Origin: Flavobacteriales bacterium
GTDB taxonomy: Bacteria; Bacteroidota; Bacteroidia; Flavobacteriales; Flavobacteriaceae
Length of the DNA: 34,632 bases
NCBI GenBank assembly: GCA_011524915.1
Contig: WTJH01000159.1
Span: 1-34,632 of the forward strand
Direction: 5' to 3'
Shown here piece after piece: positions 15,604-23,360 of this stretch. The notes under the pieces were generated by a model that made no database searches, was not told the DNA's origin, and worked only from the letters and a program-made list of their open reading frames with translations. The position numbers and the translations under genes were made by a program. Every line of letters starts with the position of its first letter. Positions within the stretch are counted from its first letter, which is position 1.

Positions 15604-16203
15604 TTATCGGTTCAATTTTGATTTTACAGCCTCAATCTTTTCTTTTCGCTTCTTGAGCTTTTCTTGGCGCTGAAGCTGTTGAATTATGAGTTTGCTAATA
15701 TCGTAATTTTTTGAAGAAAACAACATGTTTGGAGAACTGGAACGGTCAAAAACAAAGTCGTATTTTTTATCAGTTGCAATTTTTTGTACCAATCCCATCA
15801 CTTGATCCTGAATGGGTTGAATCAGTTGCACTCTTTGTTTGATTAAATCCCCATTGGGACCGAAACGACGTTCTTGCATTTGGACAATTTCACGTTCAAA
15901 TTCTTGAATCTCGATTTCTCGATCTTTTATCAATTCTGGGGTAAGTAAAACTTTTTCGGCTCCTAACTGTTCCCGCAATTGTTTTGCTTGAAGTTTTTTA
16001 AGTTCAATTTCCTCTTTCCACTTTAGAATACGTTCGTCTAACAATCGACTGGCCTTTTGATATTCCGATAGTTCAGCCAAGATCAAATCCATATCCAAAT
16101 AGGCGATCCGAACCCCTCTTTGAGCACTGAGATTGCCTCCCCAAAGGACCGATAATAGACAGAAGAACAGAGTTGAACGGAGCGTTTTCATATATATTGA
16201 CAT
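15604..16203 (-). CDS. OmpH/Skp family periplasmic chaperone, copy 1
   Basis: Second OmpH/Skp paralogue, 199 residues from the first ATG, or 195 from the in-frame ATG at 16191 (MKTLRSTLFF), which makes a more classical signal peptide; sequence alone does not decide. The signal is followed by RIAYLDMDLILAELSEY, a helical hairpin rich in Glu, Lys and Gln, and a KYDFVFDRSSSPN beta segment. It differs from copy 2 by a strongly basic C-terminal tail (KLKKRKEKIEAVKSKLNR). Position directly after bamA fits delivery of substrates to the BAM complex. Confidence 0.9.
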   Translation of the reverse strand: MSIYMKTLRSTLFFCLLSVLWGGNLSAQRGVRIAYLDMDLILAELSEYQKASRLLDERILKWKEEIELKKLQAKQLREQLGAEKVLLTPELIKDREIEIQEFEREIVQMQERRFGPNGDLIKQRVQLIQPIQDQVMGLVQKIATDKKYDFVFDRSSSPNMLFSSKNYDISKLIIQQLQRQEKLKKRKEKIEAVKSKLNR

Positions 16204-16258
16204 GCCAAATGAGATAATATTCTATACTAAAAACGCCTGAGGACTCTTTTTATTTTGT

Positions 16259-18814
16259 TTAGAAGCGTTGCCCAATCACAAAGTGGGTTTCCCAACCGTT
16301 GGGGGTATTACTTCCCGACGAGATGCTATCGAAACCATATCCGAAGTCAATACCCAACAGTCCAAAAGCAGGCATAAAAATTCGGACTCCTGCTCCGGCA
16401 GATCTTTTAGAATTAAAAGGATTGAAATCTCGGAAACTATCATATCCATTTCCAGCTTCTAAAAAGCTAAGCGCGTAGATCGAAGCGGAGGGTTTAAGTG
16501 TAATGGGATAGCGCAGTTCCATGGTGAATTTGTTGTAGATCAGGGATCCGTCATTGGATGACAGCGATTGGTTTTCGTATCCTCTAAGCGCAATGGTTTC
16601 GCGTCCATCAAGCGCATAATTGATCATTCCATCTCCTCCCAAGAAAAAACGTTCGAATGGTATGTTTCCGCGATCCGGGTTGTAAGCTCCTAAGAATCCA
16701 AAGTCTGCTTGGGTTTTTAAGACTAATTTGTCGAACAAACGCGTATACCACTGTCCATTAAATTTAACCTTGTAGAATTCTAACCATTGAAATTTCTCCT
16801 GATCAATTTTAGCTTGATCCGGGTCCCCGGCTTGATTTTGAAATTCTGCTTGGTCTTCTAGATTGGAAAAATCTTGTCCTGTGATAAGCGAATAGGGGGG
16901 AGTAAACTTTGCACTGATCAAAAATTCTGACCCTCCCATAGGAAAAATCGGGTTGGTATAAGTGTTGTTTCGACTCAGAGCTATCGTGTACGCTAGATTA
17001 TTGGATTCTCCGTCCCCAAACGTAAACAATCCCGTATAGTAGTTTTGTAGGTTGTAGTACTGAAATGAAATGGATTGGGAAAGCGTAAAATAGTCGTCCG
17101 GTACACGCAGGCGTTTGGCCAATCCTAAGGTAATTCCACTGATCTGGAAGGATTGAGTTTTATCTGCAAGCCCGGTATAAAAATCATAGCGATATTGTAC
17201 GGTATGTGATAGCGAGGTTGAAAACTGAACCGGTTGACGCCCGCCCAGCCATGGTTCGGCAAAGCTAAAGCTGTAGGTGTTGAAAAACTGACTGGCTTGT
17301 AAGCGCAGACTCAACGTTTGACCATCCCCCATGGGTAGTGGACGGTAGGCTTTTTTGTTGAAGATGTTCTTCATGGAGAAGTTGTTAAAGGAAAGCCCTA
17401 AGGTTCCTATAAATCCTCCACCTCCATAACCTCCTTGGAGTTCGATCTGACTCGCTCCGGCTTCAATAAGCCCATATTCGATATCCACAGTTCCTGCATT
17501 GGGATCGACCGCCTTAAAGTCAGGCGTAATTTGTTCAGCGTCGAAAAAGCCTAACTGACCCAATTCTCGAACCGTACGTACGACCATGTCCTTGCTGTAT
17601 AATTCTCCGGGTTTGGTTCGTAATTCACGGAAGATTACATGATCATTGGTTTTGGTATTCCCAATCGCTGTTATGGTATTGAAACGGGCAATCTTCCCTT
17701 CCGTAATTCGGATTTCATAGTTGATGGTGTCTTCCTTGGCACTCACCTCAACGGCGTTGACATTAGAGAATAAATAACCGTTGTTCTGATAGAGATTTGT
17801 CAAGTCGTCTCCATCGGGTTTAGAAGTGTCGGAAATACGTTTTTTAAGCAATACACCATTGTATGGATCTCCTTTCTGAATCCCCAGCTTGCGCGTAAGG
17901 AAGTCGGAGGTGTAGGCACTATTTCCGATAAAGTTGATATCTCCAAAGTAGTAGCGTTTTCCTTCCTCTACAGCTAATTTAATCGCTAGGGTATTGTCGT
18001 CATTCGTTATCAGTGTATCTGCCGTAATACGTGCATCTCGATATCCTTTTTCTTTAAAGAAATTGATCAATTCTTCTTTATCGGAGCTAAAGTCGGCTGG
18101 GATATACTTGGATTTTTTCCAAAAACGCCCTGTAAATTTCTGTTTGGTGTTTTTGAGTTGTTTGCGAAGTCTTAGATCCGAGAAAATCTCATTCCCTTCA
18201 ATAGCGATCTCTTTGATTTTTACACGAGGCCCTCGATCGACCCGTACCACCATCTTTAGGCTATTGTTCTGCAGGGAATCGGGGATCAGGTTCAGTTGAA
18301 CCTTAGTGTTCATAAAACCCTCTTTTCGGAATTTATTAAGGATGTAGTTTTTAGTGTTGGTCAAAAAACTTTCCGAAAGTTTCTTCCCTTTGGTCAGCTC
18401 TGTTTCTTTGAGTAGGATTTCGGATTTCCCTTTTTTAACCCCTACGATTTTAACATCGGAGAGTGTAGGCAATTCTTTGATTTCAATCTCGATACCGATT
18501 TTATCATCCCGAACATAATTGATGTAAAAATTGATATCACTAAAGAGTTCGAGTTTCCAAAGCTTTTTAATGATGCTACTAATTTCCTCTCCCGGAACTG
18601 TAATTTGCATTCCTTTTCGCAAACCACTGTAAGAAATTACCGTTTGGTTGTTAAAGGTTTTTAAGCCAGAAACAGCGATGGAGTCAAGGGTATATTTTTT
18701 GCCTGGGAGGTAGTCTTCCGTTTGTCCAAAGCTGAGCTGAGAGAACAATAGAATTGTCCAAAAGAAACAAAACAGCTTGATGTTACGATTGAAGTTGTTG
18801 ACTTGTTTTTCCAA
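16259..18814 (-). CDS. bamA: Outer-membrane protein assembly factor BamA
   Basis: Core of the BAM complex, inserting beta-barrel proteins in the outer membrane; 851 residues. A signal peptide (about 1-30) is followed by periplasmic POTRA domains (about 38-430) and a C-terminal barrel with the loop-6 motif RGY (744-746) and a terminal Phe. The only usable start is TTG at 18814: no in-frame ATG or GTG exists between the upstream in-frame stop and the mature protein, and this start gives a good signal peptide with a basic n-region and LFCFFWTILLFSQLSFG core. The start lies 32 bases inside uppS, which suggests coupled and possibly restrained translation. Confidence 0.94.
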   Translation of the reverse strand: MEKQVNNFNRNIKLFCFFWTILLFSQLSFGQTEDYLPGKKYTLDSIAVSGLKTFNNQTVISYSGLRKGMQITVPGEEISSIIKKLWKLELFSDINFYINYVRDDKIGIEIEIKELPTLSDVKIVGVKKGKSEILLKETELTKGKKLSESFLTNTKNYILNKFRKEGFMNTKVQLNLIPDSLQNNSLKMVVRVDRGPRVKIKEIAIEGNEIFSDLRLRKQLKNTKQKFTGRFWKKSKYIPADFSSDKEELINFFKEKGYRDARITADTLITNDDNTLAIKLAVEEGKRYYFGDINFIGNSAYTSDFLTRKLGIQKGDPYNGVLLKKRISDTSKPDGDDLTNLYQNNGYLFSNVNAVEVSAKEDTINYEIRITEGKIARFNTITAIGNTKTNDHVIFRELRTKPGELYSKDMVVRTVRELGQLGFFDAEQITPDFKAVDPNAGTVDIEYGLIEAGASQIELQGGYGGGGFIGTLGLSFNNFSMKNIFNKKAYRPLPMGDGQTLSLRLQASQFFNTYSFSFAEPWLGGRQPVQFSTSLSHTVQYRYDFYTGLADKTQSFQISGITLGLAKRLRVPDDYFTLSQSISFQYYNLQNYYTGLFTFGDGESNNLAYTIALSRNNTYTNPIFPMGGSEFLISAKFTPPYSLITGQDFSNLEDQAEFQNQAGDPDQAKIDQEKFQWLEFYKVKFNGQWYTRLFDKLVLKTQADFGFLGAYNPDRGNIPFERFFLGGDGMINYALDGRETIALRGYENQSLSSNDGSLIYNKFTMELRYPITLKPSASIYALSFLEAGNGYDSFRDFNPFNSKRSAGAGVRIFMPAFGLLGIDFGYGFDSISSGSNTPNGWETHFVIGQRF

Positions 18815-19511
18815 ATCTGCGTTCGCGTTGTTGATAATTTAAAATGGCCTGATGTAAATCCTCTTTGCCAAAATCGGGCCAAAGTTTATCCGTAAAATAG
18901 AGTTCAGCATATGCAATTTGCCAAAGTAAAAAGTTACTGATTCGTTTTTCACCACTGGTGCGGATCAATAAATCTACATCTGGTAAATTTCGCGTGTAAA
19001 GATGCTCATTTATAACGGATTCGTCAAGGTTTTCTAGTGAAATTGTATTCCTTTTAACTTTTTCGGCCAAGCATCTGAAAGTCTGAACCAATTCTTCCCG
19101 ACTGCCATAACTCAAAGCAAGCGTAAGAACCATTCCGGTATTGTTTTTGGTCTTTTGAGTTACATATTCCAATTCCTCACGAACAGCTTTGGGAAGATTG
19201 CCCAAGTTTCCAATCGCATTGAGTTGGATATCGTTCTGCATCATTTTCCGAAATTCCCCTCGGAGCGAGCGAACCAACAGATTCATCAGTACACTGACCT
19301 CTTCCTTGGGGCGTTCCCAGTTTTCCGTTGAAAAGGCGTATAAAGTCAGATGAGGAACTTTAATTTCCCGAGCAGCTTCCACTATGGATCGGACAGAGTC
19401 TACTCCGTGCTTATGTCCGTAAATTCTTGGTTTACCTTGCTCTGTAGCCCAGCGTCCATTGCCATCCATTATGATAGCCACATGATTAGGTATATTTGAG
19501 AATTCCATCAT
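18783..19511 (-). CDS. uppS: Isoprenyl transferase (undecaprenyl diphosphate synthase)
   Basis: Makes the C55 lipid carrier for peptidoglycan and surface polysaccharides by cis-condensing isopentenyl diphosphate onto farnesyl diphosphate. Signature HVAIIMDGNGRWA (10-22, Asp16 binds Mg), LTLYAFSTENW (56-66), and DLLIRTSGEKRISNFLLWQ near the C-terminus are all present. Length 242 is normal. There are two adjacent ATGs (ATGATG); the first overlaps the DUF6089 stop. Its last 32 bases contain the bamA start. Association with bamA and ompH links lipid carrier supply to envelope assembly. Confidence 0.96.
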   Translation of the reverse strand: MMEFSNIPNHVAIIMDGNGRWATEQGKPRIYGHKHGVDSVRSIVEAAREIKVPHLTLYAFSTENWERPKEEVSVLMNLLVRSLRGEFRKMMQNDIQLNAIGNLGNLPKAVREELEYVTQKTKNNTGMVLTLALSYGSREELVQTFRCLAEKVKRNTISLENLDESVINEHLYTRNLPDVDLLIRTSGEKRISNFLLWQIAYAELYFTDKLWPDFGKEDLHQAILNYQQRERRFGKTSQQLQS

Positions 19512-20233
19512 TTATCTTTGCAATAACACGGAAGATCGCCAAAGGTAAAGGAAATTGTTAAGCCAGAAAATACATACCAATCATTATTCCCAATATTCCC
19601 AAATCGGTTCTGGCTTACATCGGGATTGGGATCACTTCCATCCAGATTGTCGGTCAGTGCATAGCGAGCTCCAACCTCTAATCCCAATACAACTGTGGGC
19701 GTAGGGTTAAGTTTTACTCCAAAAATGACAGGCACGGCTACATCTTGGGTGGTTCCATAGTCCACCAATTCGGGAACCGCCCGTAGTCCTGTGGGTACAG
19801 TACCTCCTGGATTTTCGTGGTATTGAAGCTTGTAGCGGAAGTAGCTCAATCCTAAGTAGAGATAGGGACTAAAGTTCACTTGTTCGGTATGTAGGTTAAA
19901 ATCTAAAAAATTGAATTCCATACCTGCCGAAAACTCTTGAATGGAGTTGTTGACTTTATAATTTCTCCAAAATCTACCCAATTCTGCTGAAGCATAGTCC
20001 GCATTTTTTAAATTGGCCTGTGTAATACTGGCCCGAAGGGAGTATCGAGTTGTTAAGTTCCATTTATAGATAATTCCTGTGGCATAACTCCCAGGAACCA
20101 AATAAGCCGTATTTCCAACATCTCCAATGTAGGTGCTGGCTCCTAAAAATCCGCCAACCTCATGATATTGCCCCATCGCTTTGGACAAACCAAGCGATAC
20201 AAGCAAACAGATATAAAGGCTTCGTATTTTCAT
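19508..20233 (-). CDS. DUF6089 family protein, probable outer-membrane beta-barrel
   Basis: Protein of 241 residues from the ATG at 20233 (MKIRSLYICLLVSLGLSKAMG, a good signal peptide); a longer frame from a GTG at 20263 would put ten extra residues before it and was rejected. The mature part begins QYHEVGGFLGASTYIGDVGN and is made of alternating beta-like strands with aromatic and Tyr-rich ends (YLYLGLSYFRYKL, GVKLNPTPTVVLGLEVGARYAL), as in eight-stranded barrels. The C-terminus is unusual, CYCKDK. The family is of unknown function and sits between NAD kinase and uppS in many Flavobacteriia (recalled). It may be a BAM-linked outer-membrane protein, which is inference. Confidence 0.85.
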   Translation of the reverse strand: MKIRSLYICLLVSLGLSKAMGQYHEVGGFLGASTYIGDVGNTAYLVPGSYATGIIYKWNLTTRYSLRASITQANLKNADYASAELGRFWRNYKVNNSIQEFSAGMEFNFLDFNLHTEQVNFSPYLYLGLSYFRYKLQYHENPGGTVPTGLRAVPELVDYGTTQDVAVPVIFGVKLNPTPTVVLGLEVGARYALTDNLDGSDPNPDVSQNRFGNIGNNDWYVFSGLTISFTFGDLPCYCKDK

Positions 20234-20297
20234 GAAACAGACCTTGGGCACGTTGGGGTGCACTAAGGGGTAACATAAAAACTGATTTCAGCTGATT

Positions 20298-21182
20298 TTA
20301 TTGTACGTTTCGGGTGTCTAATCCCCAAAACAGTTTATTGCGTAAAGTCGAGAAAAAATGGGTGTTTTGAAGTTCTATGGTTTCTACTTCAAAGGCTGCT
20401 TTTTCCACAAAAATTTTATGCCCATTTTGAATGTTGACCAAACGAGAATCGAGTGTCAGTAAATGATTTTTAGCCCGCCCTTGAACTTCTAACTGTATGC
20501 GATTATCATCAGGGACAATAAGCGGGCGCATGGTAATATTATGCGGCGCAATCGGATTTAATACAAAATTCTTACTCTGTGGAGTCAATACGGGCCCCCC
20601 AGAACTTAAGGAATAGCCAGTAGACCCGGTGGGGGTAGAAATGATTAAGCCATCTGCCCAATAGGTGGTCAATTTTTCCCCATTGATGTGGGTCTCAATG
20701 TTGAGCATGGAGGTAGTGTTCTTGCGGTAGACCACTAATTCATTAAGTGCGTAGGGAAACTCTACTATCCCATCAATAGCCGGTTCGGTTGCTATTTTGA
20801 GTAAGCTTCTTTTAATGGTGCGATATCTCCCAGCAAAAAAGTCATCCAAGCCATCTGCAAGAGATTCCTTTTGAAGACTCGTTAAAAAACCTAAAGTTCC
20901 GGTGTTAATCCCTAAAATAGGTACTCCAGACTGGCCCACAAAAGGGATGGACCTAAGTAAGGTGCCATCACCTCCAACAGAGAAAACACAGTCCAATTCA
21001 AAGTCTAATTGTTTTTTACTGTTAAAAAATTGATAGCGTTCCTGAAGTTCTGGTTTTAGATGGGGTTTTAATCGCTTGTCAATAATAAAGCTATGCCCAT
21101 GTACAGATAAATATTCAATAATCTGGTGGGCATAAGCTACCGTTACTGGGGTGTCATAGGCACTAAAGAGAGCAATTTTCAT
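20298..21182 (-). CDS. NAD kinase
   Basis: Phosphorylates NAD to NADP in the cytoplasm; 294 residues. Diagnostic motifs: SVGGDGTLLRS (68-78) with the catalytic GGDG, NTGTLGFL (93-100), NELVVYR (147-153), and TPTGSTGYSLSSGGPV (183-198). First gene of the outer-membrane biogenesis operon, divergent from pdxJ across a 114-base gap with candidate -7 elements in both directions. A 64-base gap to DUF6089 holds no element I can name. In some relatives a CBS-domain gene precedes it; here that position is occupied by the divergent promoter region. Confidence 0.95.
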   Translation of the reverse strand: MKIALFSAYDTPVTVAYAHQIIEYLSVHGHSFIIDKRLKPHLKPELQERYQFFNSKKQLDFELDCVFSVGGDGTLLRSIPFVGQSGVPILGINTGTLGFLTSLQKESLADGLDDFFAGRYRTIKRSLLKIATEPAIDGIVEFPYALNELVVYRKNTTSMLNIETHINGEKLTTYWADGLIISTPTGSTGYSLSSGGPVLTPQSKNFVLNPIAPHNITMRPLIVPDDNRIQLEVQGRAKNHLLTLDSRLVNIQNGHKIFVEKAAFEVETIELQNTHFFSTLRNKLFWGLDTRNVQ

Positions 21183-21218
21183 CCCTACAATTGTTTAATA
21201 CTTAAAGGCATTGCCCTA

Positions 21219-21226
21219 CAAAAGTA
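21219..21226 (-). promoter_or_regulatory. Candidate -7 element TACTTTTG for NAD kinase-BamA operon
   Basis: On the minus strand an exact TAnnTTTG match lies 36 bases before the NAD kinase ATG, implying a leader of about 30 bases. No convincing TTG box is present 17-23 bases further upstream. The position in the divergent gap supports a promoter. Confidence 0.4.
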
Positions 21227-21274
21227 CATTATTTATATGGGACCTTTTGCACGGCTGATCCGCATAATATGTGC

Positions 21275-21282
21275 TATTTTTG
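21275..21282 (+). promoter_or_regulatory. Candidate -7 element TATTTTTG for pdxJ
   Basis: An exact TAnnTTTG match ends 14 bases before the pdxJ ATG, predicting a leader of under ten bases. The nearest TTG upstream (21247-21249) is 25 bases away, slightly beyond the usual spacing. Confidence 0.42.
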
Positions 21283-21296
21283 TAAAAAAAATTGAG

Positions 21297-22010
21297 ATGA
21301 CACAACTCAGTGTAAACATCAATAAAGTCGCTACGCTGCGCAATGCTCGAGGAGGAAATCAGCCCAACATCATCCAAGTGGCTACCGATCTCCAAAAATT
21401 CGGAGCCCAAGGAATTACGGTTCACCCCAGACCCGACGAACGGCATATCCGCTATGCAGATGTTCGGGAACTTCCCGCTTGTATTCATACCGAATTTAAT
21501 GTAGAAGGGAATCCTTCCAAAGCTTTTATTGATCTGGTCTTAGAAGTGAAGCCTGCCCAAGTGACTTTGGTGCCCGATGCTCCTGATGCGATTACTTCTA
21601 ATGCCGGATGGGATGCCATTAGGGAACAAGATTTTCTAAAAGGAATTATACAAGAATTTAAAAACGAAGGAATTCGGACCTCCATATTTCTAGATCCAGA
21701 TCCAGAGCAGGTCTCTGCAGCCTTGGATACCGGAACGGATCGTATTGAGCTATATACCGAAGCTTATGCAACGGGCTATCCCTCAAATCCTGAGGCAGCC
21801 ATAGCACCTTATATTCAAGCCGCCCAAAAAGCTCAAGAATTATCCTTAGGCTTAAACGCAGGCCACGATTTAAGTTTAGAGAATATCGCTTATTTCGCTC
21901 AGAATATTCCGGATCTACTCGAGGTTTCTATCGGCCACGCATTGATCTGTGAAAGCTTGTATTTAGGTTTCGAAAATGTGGTGCCCATGTATCTGAATAA
22001 GCTCCAATGA
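21297..22010 (+). CDS. pdxJ: Pyridoxine 5'-phosphate synthase
   Basis: Last step of the DXP-dependent vitamin B6 pathway: condenses 3-amino-2-oxopropyl phosphate with deoxyxylulose phosphate to pyridoxine phosphate. The 237-residue TIM barrel starts MTQLSVNINKVATLRNARGG, with TVHPRPDERHI (41-51; His43, Arg45, His50 active site) and later VTLVPD, DTGTDRIELYTEAYA and LNAGHDLS, all typical of PdxJ. The ATG at 21297 fits the family start; an in-frame ATG at 21126 lies inside the divergent NAD kinase gene and beyond the candidate promoter. It overlaps the hydrolase gene in an ATGA junction. Confidence 0.96.
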   Translation: MTQLSVNINKVATLRNARGGNQPNIIQVATDLQKFGAQGITVHPRPDERHIRYADVRELPACIHTEFNVEGNPSKAFIDLVLEVKPAQVTLVPDAPDAITSNAGWDAIREQDFLKGIIQEFKNEGIRTSIFLDPDPEQVSAALDTGTDRIELYTEAYATGYPSNPEAAIAPYIQAAQKAQELSLGLNAGHDLSLENIAYFAQNIPDLLEVSIGHALICESLYLGFENVVPMYLNKLQ

Positions 22011-22783
22011 TCCCACAATTATACAGTCATATAATTGAAGGTCAAGGACCTGATTTATTGATTTTACACGGGTTTTTAGGTATGTCAGACAATTGGAAAA
22101 CTCTTGGCAAGCGTTGGGCCGATGCGGGTTATCGGGTGCATTTGATCGATCAGCGCAACCATGGACGTTCTTTTTGGTCCCATGATTTCTCCTATGAAGT
22201 AATGGCTGCAGACCTTCAAAATTATATCCAAGCGCATCAACTCCAAAACATCAGAATCATCGGGCATTCTATGGGTGGAAAAACACTCATGTATTGGCTG
22301 GGGAAATATGCTGCTCAGCCCACCCATGCAGTAGTAGCGGATATTGCTCCCAGAGCTTATCCTCCACATCATGAAGATATTTTGAAAGCCCTATCCGAGA
22401 TCGATTTCAATGGACTCAAATCTCGACCAGCTGTGGAAGAGGTTCTTGGGGCAAATATTACCGACCCGGGCTTACGTATGTTTTTGATGAAAAACGTACA
22501 CCGCAAAGCCGACCAAAGTTTAGGCTTACGACTCAATATTGAAGTTTTGGGACAAGCAGGTGCAACGGTAAGTGAAGCACTGCCACAAACCTTTACCTCT
22601 TCGGTTTCAACCCTATTCTTAGGAGGGGCTCAATCGGATTATATTCGTTCCGAAGATCACCAGCAGATTTATGACCACTTTCCCCAAGCACAAATAGATT
22701 ATATCCCCAATGCGGGTCACTGGTTGCATGCCCAACAACCGGAACTGTTTTACCAACGGGTAGAACGTTTTTTTGAAATTTAA
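22007..22783 (+). CDS. Alpha/beta fold hydrolase (YbfF-like esterase)
   Basis: Cytoplasmic hydrolase of 258 residues. The oxyanion-hole strand LLILHGFLGMSDNW (17-30), HLIDQRNHGRS (45-55), nucleophile elbow GHSMGG with Ser88, likely acid Asp211 in GGAQSDYI, and catalytic His238 in NAGHWLHAQQP give a complete triad. The DQRNHGRS stretch and overall length resemble the YbfF group of acyl-CoA/ester hydrolases, but the substrate is unknown. Translationally coupled to pdxJ; the pairing is seen in related genomes (recalled), though no shared pathway is obvious. Confidence 0.9.
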   Translation: MIPQLYSHIIEGQGPDLLILHGFLGMSDNWKTLGKRWADAGYRVHLIDQRNHGRSFWSHDFSYEVMAADLQNYIQAHQLQNIRIIGHSMGGKTLMYWLGKYAAQPTHAVVADIAPRAYPPHHEDILKALSEIDFNGLKSRPAVEEVLGANITDPGLRMFLMKNVHRKADQSLGLRLNIEVLGQAGATVSEALPQTFTSSVSTLFLGGAQSDYIRSEDHQQIYDHFPQAQIDYIPNAGHWLHAQQPELFYQRVERFFEI

Positions 22784-22792
22784 TTTCACAAG

Positions 22793-22831
22793 CCAACCCA
22801 GAGTTGTGATAAATTCCTGACATAGGGTTGG
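22793..22831. repeat. 7-bp inverted repeat overlapping promoter -33 box
   Basis: CCAACCC (22793-22799) and GGGTTGG (22825-22831) are perfect inverted copies separated by 25 bases. The right arm covers the TTG of the candidate promoter for the acetyltransferase. It could be an operator for a dimeric regulator, but arms this short also arise by chance. Confidence 0.25.
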
Positions 22832-22855
22832 GAGCCAAGTAAAAAGCTAATTTTG
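22828..22855 (+). promoter_or_regulatory. Bacteroidetes-type promoter for acetyltransferase-aspartate kinase
   Basis: TTG (22828-22830), a 17-base spacer and TAATTTTG (22848-22855) match the full Bacteroidetes sigma-ABfr consensus. The start of transcription would fall near 22862, a few bases before the ATG at 22869. This is the best promoter match in the window. Confidence 0.6.
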
Positions 22856-22868
22856 CCAAAAATAAATT

Positions 22869-23360
22869 ATGGATTTTAAGATCCGAAAAGCAGTAGTGAG
22901 TGACAGTCCTTCGATCTTAGGACTGATCCAAGAGTTAGCGACTTTTGAACGCGAACCCGATGCCGTGGAAGTAAACCTTCAGGATATAGAAGAGCTGGGT
23001 TTTGGTGCAGCACCTGCTTTTGAATGTTGGGTAGCTACACTTGCCGAAGAAGTGGTTGGGATGGCTTTGTTTTATCCTCGTTTTTCGACTTGGAAAGGCC
23101 CCACACTCCACTTGGAGGATCTGATCGTTCAGGAACAGCATAAGGGCAAGGGAATTGGAACCGCCCTCTATCAAAAATTTATTCAAATCGCCGAGCAACG
23201 CAAGTTGCGCCGCGTGGAGTGGGTAGTACTCGATTGGAATACACCCGCAGTAGAATTCTACAAAAAGAGTGGTGCGGACGTCCTAGACGATTGGCGTACC
23301 GTACAGATGGATCTAGAAACCATGCGTAATTATATCAAACAGAATCATGAAAGTATTTAA
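22869..23360 (+). CDS. GNAT family N-acetyltransferase (diamine acetyltransferase-like)
   Basis: Acetyltransferase of 163 residues with a complete GNAT fold: N-terminal IRKAVVSDSPSILGLIQELA, core strand LHLEDLIVQ (80-88), the acetyl-CoA loop EQHKGKGIGTAL (89-100) and the late VEFYKKSGADVLDDW with the likely general-acid Tyr131. The EDLxV and FYxxxGA pattern and length resemble spermidine/spermine or thialysine acetyltransferases, so an amine substrate is plausible but unproven. It has its own promoter and overlaps aspartate kinase by 14 bases. Confidence 0.9.
   Translation: MDFKIRKAVVSDSPSILGLIQELATFEREPDAVEVNLQDIEELGFGAAPAFECWVATLAEEVVGMALFYPRFSTWKGPTLHLEDLIVQEQHKGKGIGTALYQKFIQIAEQRKLRRVEWVVLDWNTPAVEFYKKSGADVLDDWRTVQMDLETMRNYIKQNHESI

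Noticed and set aside
20234-20263. GTG start for DUF6089
   Set aside because: Adds ten residues before a clear signal peptide that begins at ATG 20233.
20270-20295. CTGATTTCAG-like small palindrome between NAD kinase and DUF6089
   Set aside because: Stem of only four pairs, no T run on the transcribed strand; not a terminator.
21126-21296. Upstream ATG extension of pdxJ
   Set aside because: Runs into NAD kinase and across both candidate promoters; PdxJ proteins start at MTQLSVNINK-like sequence.
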